Below, piece after piece: positions 7,815 through 16,747 of a DNA stretch of 34,860 bases. The stretch spans positions 1 through 34,860 of the forward strand of contig NZ_AJGU01000025.1 in assembly GCF_000260795.1 (NCBI RefSeq), given 5' to 3'. This DNA is from Treponema sp. JC4. Its GTDB lineage: Bacteria; Spirochaetota; Spirochaetia; Treponematales; Treponemataceae. A model generated the notes under the pieces. It saw nothing but the letters and a program-made list of their open reading frames with translations. It did not search any database and had not been told where the DNA came from. The translations under genes were made by a program, and so were the position numbers. How positions within the stretch are numbered: position 1 is the first letter of the stretch; each line of letters begins with the position of its first letter.

Positions 7815-9305
7815 ATGAAGATTTTAATGGTAACATCAGAGGCTGTGCCTTTTGCAAAAACCGGCGGACTTGCCGATGCAGTTTCTGCTCTTTCATTGAA
7901 CTTAAAAAAACTTGGACATGATGTTCGAATTGTCATGCCCCGCTATTATAAAATTGACCGGGCAAAGCTAAAACCTATAGAAGCCGCAATCAAAGTACAT
8001 GCAGGAACAGAGCCAACCTGGGTAAAATTCTATGAATCAGTTTTACCAGACAGCAAGGTACCTGTTTACTTTATTGACCACGAAGGCTGCTACGGACGGG
8101 ACGGTATTTACGGAACCAAATGGGAGCCTGATTTTGGCGATAACCCTTACCGTGCCGCAGTCCTCTGCCATGGTGCTTTTGAACTCTGCCGCTATCTTGG
8201 CTGGTATCCTGATATCATGCATGCCCACGACTGGTTCACCTGTCTAATTCCAGTCCTCCTTAGAAACGTATGCCGTAACGGCTATTTTGCCCATACAGCT
8301 TCTGTCCTTACAATTCATAACCTTGGCTATCAGGGAGTTTACGCAAAAGATAAGTTCCCGGCTCTTGGTCTTGACTGGAATCTTTATTATGGTGCAGGAC
8401 TTGAACATAACGGAGCCTTTAACTTTTTGCAGGCCGGTATTTCCTGCTCAGATATGATTACAACAGTTTCTCCAACCTATGCTTGGGAAATGAGTACTCC
8501 TGAAGGTGGTTTCGGACTTGACGGTCTTATCCGTGTTCGTAGTGATGCAGTCCGCGGAGTTCTAAACGGTTGCGACCTTGAAACCTGGAATCCAAAAACA
8601 GATAAGCTTCTTCCTGCAACCTTTGATTATAAAGATCTTAGCGGAAAGGCTAAGTGTAAGAAAGAACTTCAGAGCGTTTTCGGCCTTCCAGAAGTTCCAA
8701 ACCTTCCTATTGTAGGTATGGTTACCCGGCTTGCCGACCAGAAGGGTATTGCAGAAGTATTCGGACCTGGTTACGGCTGTCTTTACAGTCTTTGTAATAA
8801 CCTTGGTCTTCAGTTTGTCCTTTTGGGAAGCGGAGAAAAATGGTGCGAAGAAGAAATTCAGGCTCTTGAAGCAAAGCTTCCAAACTTTAAGGCAAAACTA
8901 GGCTATGATGAAAAACTCAGCCATTTGATTGAAGCGGGTAGTGACTTCTTCCTTATGCCAAGCCGCTACGAGCCATGCGGTTTAAATCAGATGTATTCTA
9001 TGCTTTACGGAACTCTGCCAATCGTTCGCCGCACCGGTGGCCTTGCCGATACCGTAGAACAGTACAATGAACAGACTGGAGAAGGAACCGGCTTCCTCTT
9101 TGACGCCCTTACTCCTGGAGCCATTTACGACACCGTAGGCTGGGCAATGTACGCTTATTACAATCAGAAAGACCATATAAAGAAGATGCAGAAAAAAGGC
9201 ATGCAGAAAAACTTTAGCTGGGAACAGAGCGTAAACGGTTACTTAGACGTATACTCACAGGCGCTTCTGAAGGGCTGTGGCATAAACACTGCAGACTGGA
9301 AATAA
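7815..9305 (+). CDS. glgA: Glycogen synthase (ADP-glucose, GT5)
   Basis: The enzyme elongates alpha-1,4-glucan from ADP-glucose in the cytoplasm. The 496-residue GT5 protein has Lys15 in the ADP-glucose motif AKTGGLADAV, the MHAHDW block (about 135-140), TIHNLGYQG, TRLADQKG (Arg305, Lys310) and the C-terminal motif SRYEPCGLNQ with Glu386, followed by RRTGGLADTV. Length is slightly above the usual 470-490. The ATG has a strong AGGAGG Shine-Dalgarno 6 nt upstream. It stands alone here, separated from the aminotransferase by a repeat and convergent with the beta-propeller gene. Confidence 0.96.
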   Translation: MKILMVTSEAVPFAKTGGLADAVSALSLNLKKLGHDVRIVMPRYYKIDRAKLKPIEAAIKVHAGTEPTWVKFYESVLPDSKVPVYFIDHEGCYGRDGIYGTKWEPDFGDNPYRAAVLCHGAFELCRYLGWYPDIMHAHDWFTCLIPVLLRNVCRNGYFAHTASVLTIHNLGYQGVYAKDKFPALGLDWNLYYGAGLEHNGAFNFLQAGISCSDMITTVSPTYAWEMSTPEGGFGLDGLIRVRSDAVRGVLNGCDLETWNPKTDKLLPATFDYKDLSGKAKCKKELQSVFGLPEVPNLPIVGMVTRLADQKGIAEVFGPGYGCLYSLCNNLGLQFVLLGSGEKWCEEEIQALEAKLPNFKAKLGYDEKLSHLIEAGSDFFLMPSRYEPCGLNQMYSMLYGTLPIVRRTGGLADTVEQYNEQTGEGTGFLFDALTPGAIYDTVGWAMYAYYNQKDHIKKMQKKGMQKNFSWEQSVNGYLDVYSQALLKGCGINTADWK

Positions 9306-9330
9306 AATTAAAGAAAATATAATTGCGTTA

Positions 9331-9459
9331 ACAAAAACAATGCTCCCGCTATGATGCGTATTTCAAAGTGCCAGCGCAAGGTATTTGGTATTTGACTCGC
9401 TTCGCTCGCTCCTTGCGAAGCACTTTGAATCCGCATCTTCGCTCGCGCATTGTTTTTGT
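9331..9459. repeat. Long interrupted inverted repeat after glgA
   Basis: Four nested stems pair in register: ACAAAAACAATGC (9331-9343) with 9447-9459, GATGCG (9353-9358) with 9432-9437, TTCAAAGTGC (9362-9371) with 9420-9429, and CGCAAGG (9375-9381) with 9411-9417. That is about 36 paired positions, all perfect within each stem. The tip is rich in cgctcg-type motifs. It lies between convergent genes and could serve as a bidirectional terminator. Confidence 0.7.
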
Positions 9460-9477
9460 AAAAAAATTATTTTTATT

Positions 9478-9540
9478 ATACAAACAGCATGTAGCGCGGT
9501 ATCTCGCGGTTTTTAAATCCCCATCTCGACTGAGAGTTTT
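9478..9540. repeat. Family B repeat, partial copy 2
   Basis: This stretch matches the right half of the 7663-7793 element: ACAAA, GCATGTAGCGCGGTA, CGCGGTTTT and CGACTGAGAG occur in the same order and spacing, with scattered substitutions. The left half of family B is absent; the long inverted repeat 9331-9459 is there instead. It ends in a T run just after the beta-propeller stop. Confidence 0.6.
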
Positions 9541-9541
9541 T

Positions 9542-11462
9542 TTAAAATTCAAACCACTGTTCATCAGAGTTCAAATACCAGTCTGCCTGCAAAGTCTGGC
9601 TGGTTGGCGAACACCATGAAATGCTTCCGTTTGAGTTCAGAATTACAACCTGATTCTTATTCTGGCAGATATCTACCGGAATACTTGCCGAGCGGTTATA
9701 GGCAAAGCGTTTTTTAGAAGAAAGATTATAGCAGTAAACCTTATTCTTTCCGATATTTGTGAAGAGGTTTCCCCCCTTAAGATATGTAAAAACATCCGAA
9801 TCTTCATTAGAAAAACGTAGGATATTTGTCAGCATCTTTGTTTCAATATCAAAACTGAATACATAAGTAGTTTTTCCACTTTCATCCGAAACAAGATTAA
9901 TTCCGTAAATCATATTATCTTTAATGCTTAAAGCGTAGGCAACATTACCCTTTACTCCAAGAGGAACTGTCTCCAGTGTTTCAGGATTTACGCACAAAAG
10001 CGGCACCTGAGGGTTAGAGGCTGCAGACTTTGCAACATAAAGGTTTCCGTTATTTGCAAGAACTGCATCCTGAATACCTGTTCCAGAATATACTTCCTTC
10101 AAAGTTTTTGTTTCAAAATCAAAAATGCTTACTTCGCTGTTACTTTCAATTTCTACAATGTAATCTTTTTCACCTTTCTTAAAATAGCGCACATTCTGAA
10201 GCGAAGATTTTGGAGTAAAAAGAACCTCTTCTGCCTGACTTTCAAGATTTTTTATGATTACTGGCGAGCGTGAAGATTTTGCCCACAAAATTACATTACT
10301 TTCATTAAGCGAAATAACCTGATTATGGCCTTGTGTTGTACAGACAGTTTCCGGAATTCCTGTCGCATAGTCAGAACGGTAAAGCTTTTCATCTGTAAGG
10401 AAGAAGAAGTCTTTGCCTGTTTCTGTAATATCATAAATTTTCTTATATTTATTTTCTGTAATCTGGTTAAAGTTCTGAGTTGTAGAGGTTGGTTCAATAT
10501 CAGCCTTATAAACAGAACCGTTTCTGCCGCCAAGATATAAATCTGCAAGATTTTTAGTTCCGACACAGATTGCAGCATCTCCGCGGGGGCCTCTGAAGGT
10601 TTTTACAAGTCGGGGGTTAGAAAGTTTGTTATCTTCCTGAACTTCAAGCATTTTAAGCTCGTAGTTATTTCGTCCATCATATTCCAGATAGTAAAAATTC
10701 CTGTCCTTATCAGAAGAAAGAATTATTGGATTCTGTGCAGAAATAGATGTGATTGTTGTTCCCTTAAAAGCATTCAAAACGTAAATTGTATTGTCCTTAA
10801 TTCCCGCAAGAAAGATGTTGTTATTGAACATTACAGGATTTGAAAGTCCCTGAATTACTGGAAATTTCTGCTTAAGAGTGCCGCTTGTAAGGTTAAAGTA
10901 AGAAAGAGTTCCCGCTGGTGAATAAAAAACGACAGTCTTTTCCGATTCTGAAGTATGGATATAGTTTACAATGCTTGTGTTAGCCTTGATTTTATCAATG
11001 ATTGTCCAGCTTGCAGTACGGATAAAAATTGCTCCGTCAACAGTTGCTGTTCCAATAATAAGGTAATTTCCCTTTGCAGAAAATTTCAGGGAAGTAATTG
11101 AGTCTGTAAAATTTTTCTGATATTTTCTGGTAAGTGTTTTCCAGTCCCATACGCTGACCTTATTTACAGAACCTCCGTCTGTTTCATAAACTGCAATATC
11201 ATTTCCGTTAGGACTTACTGCAAGAAGTTTTATTCCAACATCACTAATCTGATAGTGTTCGCCAAGATTATCTTCTCCCCAGCGTACAATGAAACCATCC
11301 TCTCCGGAAGTAAAGTATGCAGTATCCCAGCCTGTTGAATTTGGAACTGCCTGAATATTTGTTACCTGATCCTGATGACTTTGGCTTGAAAAATGTGACT
11401 GTGAAGCTAAAACTGAAATAAAAGCTGTAAAAGCTGTAAGGGACTAAAAAAAACTTTTTCAT
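9542..11462 (-). pseudogene. Exported beta-propeller (WD40-like) protein, 1-nt frameshift in the signal peptide
   Basis: An ATG at 11462 with a GAGGAT Shine-Dalgarno, 8 nt after rseP, begins a signal peptide MKKFFLV. Its frame then leaves the long open frame that runs to 9542. Removing one C of the CCC at 11440-11442 joins them into MKKFFLVLTAFTAFISVLASQ followed by a 639-residue product, and the length becomes divisible by three. The body is made of repeated four-strand blades (for example GWDTAYFTSGEDGFIVRWG, SVWDWKTL, SLKFSAKGNYLIIG). The internal ATG at 10831 would start mid-propeller and is not a credible start. The cause is either a sequencing or assembly error or a real inactivating indel. 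Ligand and role are unknown. Confidence 0.75.
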
Positions 11463-11470
11463 ATTATCCT

Positions 11471-12587
11471 CTATTTTTTTGCTGTAAAGTAAGTAATATC
11501 TCCTGAAAGTCCAACAAGAAAAATTAAAACTATAAAGGCTATACCCACCATCTGTATAAAGTACTGGATTTTTGGCTTGATTTTCTTATGTAAAATTAAT
11601 TCTATTAAAGCAATAAGAATTAATCCACCATCCAGAACTGGAATAGGAAGAAGGTTCATTATAAAAAGAGAAACGCTTATGATTGCAAGAAGGCTTAAGG
11701 TGCTAATGATTCCGATTTTTGCACTTTCTGCAAAGCCTTCTTTTATTGTTGAGCCAAGCATGTCTGTTACGCGGGCAGGTCCGCTTACCGCATTCTTTAC
11801 TTCAACTCCCTTAAATAAAACTGTAAGACTTTTTAAGGTAAGACTTACAGCATTAAAGGCTTCTTTTATTCCAGCCCCTATTGCTCCAAAAAAGCCGTAT
11901 TCAGGTGTTTGAACTTCTATTACATTTTTTGAATCAGCTACAACACCAATTTTTCCGCTTCCAGTCTTTTTATCAAGGTCTGAGTGAACAGTAAAAGAAA
12001 GATTTTCTCCATCGCGGTCAACTTCAATTAAAATATCTTCGTCCGGGCGGGAAGAGATTTCTACCAGAAGGTCATTAAAGTTTTCTGTTTTTTTACCCGC
12101 AACGCTTATGATTTTATCTCCGCTTTTAATGCCAGCCTCAGCTGCTGCAGAGTGTAATTCCGGATAAATCTCTGTTGCAATCGTAATTTTATTTGAATAG
12201 GTATAATAAGTGTAGCCGATTCCTGCAATAATGCTGAAGGCAATTACCGAAAATATAAAATTGAAAAAAGGCCCTGCAAAACCAATCAGGGCTCTTTTAA
12301 ATGGATTTACTCCATAAAGCGAATCAGGCTCTGCTTCAATCTGATTAAGGTTTTCTTCTATTGCCTTTTGAAAATCCTTTTCACCCTTCATGCCGCAGTA
12401 TCCGCCTAAAGGAAACAGAGAAATTCTGTAATCAGTTCCATGAAAAGTTTTATGAAAAAGAATGGGACCAAAACCGACAGAAAAACTTTCTACCTTTACA
12501 CCAAAAAAGTTTTGCCGCAATAAAGTGGCCGAATTCATGAAAAATAATCAAAAATATAAGACAGAGAAGACCTAAAATCCACTTCAT
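11471..12587 (-). pseudogene. rseP: RseP-type site-2 zinc metalloprotease, 1-nt frameshift near the N-terminus
   Basis: The family cleaves membrane proteins within the bilayer, including anti-sigma factors and leftover signal peptides. An ATG at 12587, directly after the dxr stop, encodes a first membrane helix with the zinc motif HEFGH (residues 17-21) and FIAAKLF. One extra T in the T6 run (complement of 12503-12508) breaks the frame. Removing it continues into GVKVESFSVGFGP and gives 371 residues in frame. The rest has a PDZ domain (AAEAGIKSGDKIISV), further membrane helices and the second motif LLPIPVLDGG. Without the repair, the frame starting at 12538 lacks the zinc site. As the gene sits in an intact essential cluster, a sequencing or assembly error is the likelier cause. 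Confidence 0.85.
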
Positions 12588-13682
12588 CTATAAAAGTTCC
12601 TTTGCAAGGCTGCGTGCTTTTGTATCTGTCTGGAATACAGCATCAAAATCTTTTGGGGCATCAGAAAAATCTTTATCAAGAACAGCGCGCACTGTTTTTG
12701 CAATATCAAGATATCCGATTTTCTTTTCAAGGAAGGCTCCAACTGCAACTTCGTTTGCTGCATTAAAGGCAATTGTATAGCCAAGTCCTTTTTTTACGCA
12801 CTCAAAAGCGTAGTCCAGAAGGGGGAATACATCTGTACGAGGTTTATAAAATGTCATTGTCTTATCAAAAAGACTGAAAGGCTCAAGATAGGTCTCTTTA
12901 TTTTCAGGATAGGTAAGTGCTCCAAAAATCGGATGCTTCATGTCAGGATCGCTTATCTGGGCATAAAGCATGCCGTCTTTTGTCTGAACAAGTGAGTGAA
13001 TAAGACTCTGAGGGTGTACTAGGACCTGAATGTCTTCTGCCTTTGCATCAAAAAGATAAGCTGCTTCAATTACTTCAAGGCCTTTATTTGCAAGGGTTGA
13101 AGAATCAATAGTAATCTTTTTTCCCATTTTCCAGGTAGGGTGATTTAGTGCCTGCTCAAGTGTTACGTTTTTAAGCTGGTCTGCAGAATACTCGCGGAAA
13201 GGTCCGCCGCTTGCCGTAATTACAATTTTTGCAATGTTATTTCTGCCGCACTGGTTTACAAGATTAAAAATGGCAGAATGCTCAGAATCTACAGGGAGGA
13301 GTCTGGCACCTGTTTTTGCAGATAAAACCTTGATTAAAGGACCTGCCATTACAATTGTTTCTTTATTTGCAAGGGCAAGATCAATTTTATTTTGTAAAAC
13401 GATTTTACTTGGTAAAAGACCTGAAGCCCCCGCAATTCCGTTTACAACGATATCCGGCTTAGACTGGTCTATAAGACGCTGAAAGGCTTCTTCTGAATTA
13501 TCTTCTGATGTGAGCAGGGTAGGACACTTATATTCACTACCCAAAGCCTTGAGTTTTTCTTTGCTTGTGGCAGAATGAGCCTGAAGCCCGCAGACAGTAA
13601 AATCTGCAGGCATATTTTTTGCAATGTTAATTGCATTTGTACCGATTGAACCGGTACAGCCTAAAACTAAAACTCTTTTCAT
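12588..13682 (-). CDS. dxr: 1-deoxy-D-xylulose-5-phosphate reductoisomerase
   Basis: Dxr converts DXP to MEP with NADPH, the committed step of the non-mevalonate isoprenoid pathway. The 364-residue protein shows GCTGSIG (8-14) for NADPH, ALANKET, the metal and substrate blocks DSEHSA, SGGPFRE and HPTWKMGKKITIDSSTLANKGLE. Length is slightly short of the usual 380-400. It overlaps cdsA by 4 nt and abuts rseP, so the three are translationally coupled. Its product line feeds UppS two genes upstream. Confidence 0.96.
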   Translation of the reverse strand: MKRVLVLGCTGSIGTNAINIAKNMPADFTVCGLQAHSATSKEKLKALGSEYKCPTLLTSEDNSEEAFQRLIDQSKPDIVVNGIAGASGLLPSKIVLQNKIDLALANKETIVMAGPLIKVLSAKTGARLLPVDSEHSAIFNLVNQCGRNNIAKIVITASGGPFREYSADQLKNVTLEQALNHPTWKMGKKITIDSSTLANKGLEVIEAAYLFDAKAEDIQVLVHPQSLIHSLVQTKDGMLYAQISDPDMKHPIFGALTYPENKETYLEPFSLFDKTMTFYKPRTDVFPLLDYAFECVKKGLGYTIAFNAANEVAVGAFLEKKIGYLDIAKTVRAVLDKDFSDAPKDFDAVFQTDTKARSLAKELL

Positions 13683-14518
13683 TTGAACAAGAATTGAACT
13701 GCAATATAGAAAACAGGTGCTGCAATAAGTAAAGAGTCAATTGAATCTAAAACTCCACCGCGGCCTGGAATCAAAGTACCGCTGTCCTTGCAGTCCAAAC
13801 TTCTCTTTAATACAGATTCAACTAAATCTCCTATTATTGCGCTTACTGAAGTAATCAGTGAAATAATTACAAGATTCTGGTATGAAAGATAGAAAATATC
13901 AGGATAAATTTCTTTTACAACAATTGCACTGGCAACAGAAGAAAGAATTCCTCCGATAAATCCTACAAGGCTCTTGTTAGGACTTGCCGCAATTATGCCT
14001 CTTGTTGATTTACCAAAAAGAACTCCAAAAAACCAGGCTCCTGAATCGCACATAAATACGATTATCAGATACAAAGCCAGCATAAATGAAGGTTCATTAA
14101 GGGTTGTAATTCTTGAAATAAAAGTGATGAAAAATCCGCAGTAAAGAATAATAAAAGCCGAGTTTGCAAATTTTTCAAAAGAAAGTTCAAAAGATTTAGC
14201 CTTAAGGCTTTCAATTCCCAAAAGAACGATAAGTTCAAAAATATAAAGCCAGAAAACAACTTCAAGATTTGTTTTTGTAAGAATTGCAAGATAGCATACT
14301 GCCGGCAATAAACCTGTGCAGATTAAAATAAGTAATTTACTGAAAAGCGGCTTATTCTTAGCGCTTACCATGCTGTAGAATTCATAACCTGCAAATATTG
14401 AAAAGAGTGTAATTAAACACTGAATTATTAAATGACTTTGATAGGAAAATGAAACTAAAAAAAGAATAAGAGGAACGCCAATAAAAAATACACACAATCT
14501 CTTTAAAACTTTTGACAT
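13679..14518 (-). CDS. cdsA: Phosphatidate cytidylyltransferase
   Basis: CdsA makes CDP-diacylglycerol for phospholipid synthesis in the inner membrane. The 279-residue protein has seven or eight hydrophobic segments and the C-terminal CdsA signature: SVLKRSLDCKDSGTLIPGRGG with the Asp of LDSIDSLL. It shares 1 nt with uppS upstream and 4 nt with dxr downstream, a typical uppS-cdsA-dxr order. Confidence 0.94.
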   Translation of the reverse strand: MSKVLKRLCVFFIGVPLILFLVSFSYQSHLIIQCLITLFSIFAGYEFYSMVSAKNKPLFSKLLILICTGLLPAVCYLAILTKTNLEVVFWLYIFELIVLLGIESLKAKSFELSFEKFANSAFIILYCGFFITFISRITTLNEPSFMLALYLIIVFMCDSGAWFFGVLFGKSTRGIIAASPNKSLVGFIGGILSSVASAIVVKEIYPDIFYLSYQNLVIISLITSVSAIIGDLVESVLKRSLDCKDSGTLIPGRGGVLDSIDSLLIAAPVFYIAVQFLFK

Positions 14519-15231
14519 TACTTCTTTGCCTTCTCTGCACCAAAACGTCTTTCGCGTCTGGTGAATGATTCTATATGTTTATAAAACTCTTCTTCCGAAT
14601 AATCCGGCCAGAGAGTATCGGTATATACAAATTCTGAATATGCAACATGCCAGAGCAAAAAGTTACTTAAACGTAAATCTCCGCCTGTTCTGATAAGTAA
14701 GTCTACATCAGAACATTCAGGCATGTCTAAATATTTTGAAAATTCGGCTTCTGAAAGGCTGTTAAAATCTACGCCTTTTGCTGCAGCATTTTTAATTCCA
14801 CGCAGGATTTCATCTCTTCCGCCGTAGTTAATGGCAAGATTAAGCTTTAGCTTTGTAAAATCCTTTGTGTCTTCCATACAGTCAGTTAAATCTTTCTGAA
14901 TGTTTTTAGGAAGAGCAACCATATCCCCGATGTGGTTGATTCTGATTTTATTGTCTTTGTAAAACTGAAGTTCACCTTTAAGGTGAGTGTGGATAAGATT
15001 CATCAAAAAGCCGACTTCCTGTTCAGCGCGTTTCCAGTTTTCTGTAGAAAAAACATAAAGAGTAAGGCTTTCAATTCCCAAATCTGCCGCAGCCTTTACA
15101 ATACGTTTGGCAGTCTTTAGACCTTCATTATGTCCGCTTGTACGAGGAAGTTTTCTTTGTGTTGCCCAACGGCCGTTACCATCCATTGTGATGGCAACGT
15201 GTTTAGGCAGTTTAGATGAATCAAGTGTCAT
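14518..15231 (-). CDS. uppS: Undecaprenyl diphosphate synthase (cis-prenyltransferase)
   Basis: UppS extends farnesyl diphosphate with isopentenyl units to the C55 carrier lipid for cell-wall synthesis. The 237-residue protein has the catalytic Asp17 in MDGNGRWA, the STENW block and the C-terminal RLSNFLLWH with TLWPDY. In the second signature the common RTSGEQR is RTGGDLR here, a conservative variant. The start abuts the frr stop with no gap. Confidence 0.95.
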   Translation of the reverse strand: MTLDSSKLPKHVAITMDGNGRWATQRKLPRTSGHNEGLKTAKRIVKAAADLGIESLTLYVFSTENWKRAEQEVGFLMNLIHTHLKGELQFYKDNKIRINHIGDMVALPKNIQKDLTDCMEDTKDFTKLKLNLAINYGGRDEILRGIKNAAAKGVDFNSLSEAEFSKYLDMPECSDVDLLIRTGGDLRLSNFLLWHVAYSEFVYTDTLWPDYSEEEFYKHIESFTRRERRFGAEKAKK

Positions 15232-15774
15232 TTAGTTAGCCAGAATATCCTTTTCTTTAGCGTCGTAAATTTTATTGATTTCATCAATGTATTTATCTGT
15301 AAGCTTCTGAAGCTTGTCTGTTTCTGTTTTAAGCTCGTCTTCTGTAATTTCTCCGCCTTTCTGCTGCTTTTTAAGAGCATCGTTTCCGTCACGGCGAAGG
15401 TTACGGATAGAAGTGCGGGAATTTTCTGCCACAGTTTTAGCCTGTTTTACAAGTTCCTTGCGGCGGTCAGCTGTAAGAGCAGGAATCTGAATACGGATAA
15501 CTTTTCCGTCGTTTGATGGGTTCAAACCAAGGTCACTTGCCTGAATTGCCTTTTCAATTTCCGAGATAAGAGACTTGTCAAAAGGAGTAATGATTACTGA
15601 ACGTGCTTCAGGAATTGCGATTGTTGCAACCTGGTTCAAAGGAGATTTTGTTCCGTAATAATCTACACGTACTTTGTCAAAAATAGAGGCACTTGCACGT
15701 CCAGTTCTGATTGTATTAAAAGAATCCTTCAAAGATTCAATTGTTTTTTTCATTTTCTCTTCAATGTCTGCCAT
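15232..15774 (-). CDS. frr: Ribosome recycling factor
   Basis: RRF splits the post-termination ribosome together with EF-G. The 180-residue protein has the typical helical start (MADIEEKMKKTIESLKDSFNTIRTGRAS), the VDYYGTKSPLNQVATI domain and the basic ADRRKELVKQAK stretch. A GGAGA Shine-Dalgarno lies 6 nt before the ATG. It lies downstream of tsf across a hairpin-rich gap. Confidence 0.96.
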   Translation of the reverse strand: MADIEEKMKKTIESLKDSFNTIRTGRASASIFDKVRVDYYGTKSPLNQVATIAIPEARSVIITPFDKSLISEIEKAIQASDLGLNPSNDGKVIRIQIPALTADRRKELVKQAKTVAENSRTSIRNLRRDGNDALKKQQKGGEITEDELKTETDKLQKLTDKYIDEINKIYDAKEKDILAN

Positions 15775-15821
15775 ATCTATCTCCTGTGTAAGCGAGCCGG
15801 TCAGAGCTCGCGGTGTTTTAT

Positions 15822-15902
15822 AGAAAAGCGTTAAAAAAAATTGCGATGTAGCAATTTTTTAGCTTTACCTACTTAAATACCACACGGTATTTTTCCGTGT
15901 GG
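15822..15902 (-). repeat. Two-hairpin repeat, family C copy 1 (terminator-like, after tsf)
   Basis: On the minus strand the element has a first hairpin CCACACGG-loop-CCGTGTGG (complement of 15880-15902), a linker containing AGGTAAAGCTA, and a second hairpin AATTGC-tacatc-GCAATT followed by eight T, then TTAACG and TTTTCTAT. The second hairpin is a good intrinsic terminator for tsf. The linker, second hairpin and trailing TTAACG recur at 32311-32395 in the opposite orientation. Confidence 0.65.
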
Positions 15903-15910
15903 CAATTTTT

Positions 15911-16744
15911 CTATTTGCCCAATACGTAAAGTTTAGCTGTTGCGAAGCTCAATGTAGCTCCTACAGCTTTACCTGTTTCTGCGAGTTTAGCAGATACAGA
16001 TTTTTTGTCATCCTTTACGAACATCTGATCTTCAAAACAGATTTCTGCAAGGTGTTTGTTAACTTTACCCTGAAGAATACCGTCTTTAACGTTCTGTGGT
16101 TTTGAAGCCATTTTTTCGTCCTGATCCATCTGAGCCTGGAAGATTTCTTTCTGCTCGTTGATGTAAGATTCCGGAACGTCTTTCTTTGTAAGATAAGATG
16201 GTGTGAATGCTGCAATGTGGAGACAGCAGTCTTTTGCAAATGTTTTAACATCATCTGCATTTGAACCGTTTACTACAACAACGGCACCAGTTTTGTTGTC
16301 GCTGTGAACGTAGTAAGCACCTGCTGCATTTGCAGGAACGTCAATTACTTCTACTTTTGCAACTGACATGTTCTCGCGGAACTTTGTAGCAACTTCTGTA
16401 AGAAGGTCTTTGTGTTCCTGTGTAACTTCTGTGTAACCTTTAGAAACTGTAAGGTCAAGAAGTTTTTCGCCCATTGCAACGAATTCTGCGTTGTTAGCAA
16501 CGAAGTCTGTTTCACTTGTCATTTCTACAACGTAGATTTTGTCTGCTGTCTGGCGCATAAAGAGGCGGCCTTCAGAAGTAGCGCGTTCTGCACGTTTTGC
16601 TACTGCTGCAAGTCCCTTTTCTTTCAATAATTTTTCTGCTGCGTCTGCATCGCCGTTACATTCTGTAAGTGCTTTTTTACACTCCATCATTCCGGCACCA
16701 GTTCTATCACGCAAAGCTTTTACGTCTGCTGCTGTAACTGCCAT
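15911..16744 (-). CDS. tsf: Translation elongation factor Ts
   Basis: EF-Ts exchanges GDP for GTP on EF-Tu. The 277-residue protein has the N-terminal UBA-like part (VKALRDRTGAGMMECKKALTE), and the EF-Tu contact motif TSETDFVAN. Translation starts 3 nt after the rpsB stop, with the AAGGA Shine-Dalgarno inside the end of rpsB, so the two are coupled. A terminator-like repeat follows. Confidence 0.97.
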   Translation of the reverse strand: MAVTAADVKALRDRTGAGMMECKKALTECNGDADAAEKLLKEKGLAAVAKRAERATSEGRLFMRQTADKIYVVEMTSETDFVANNAEFVAMGEKLLDLTVSKGYTEVTQEHKDLLTEVATKFRENMSVAKVEVIDVPANAAGAYYVHSDNKTGAVVVVNGSNADDVKTFAKDCCLHIAAFTPSYLTKKDVPESYINEQKEIFQAQMDQDEKMASKPQNVKDGILQGKVNKHLAEICFEDQMFVKDDKKSVSAKLAETGKAVGATLSFATAKLYVLGK

Positions 16745-16747
16745 TTT

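Noticed and set aside
9542-10831. Beta-propeller protein of 429 residues starting at 10831
   Set aside because: The same frame is open and propeller-like up to 11440, and a signal peptide with Shine-Dalgarno lies at 11462; the short version is a product of the frameshift.
11471-12538. RseP-like protein starting at 12538
   Set aside because: It lacks HExxH and a plausible ribosome binding site; the true start is at 12587 with a 1-nt frameshift.
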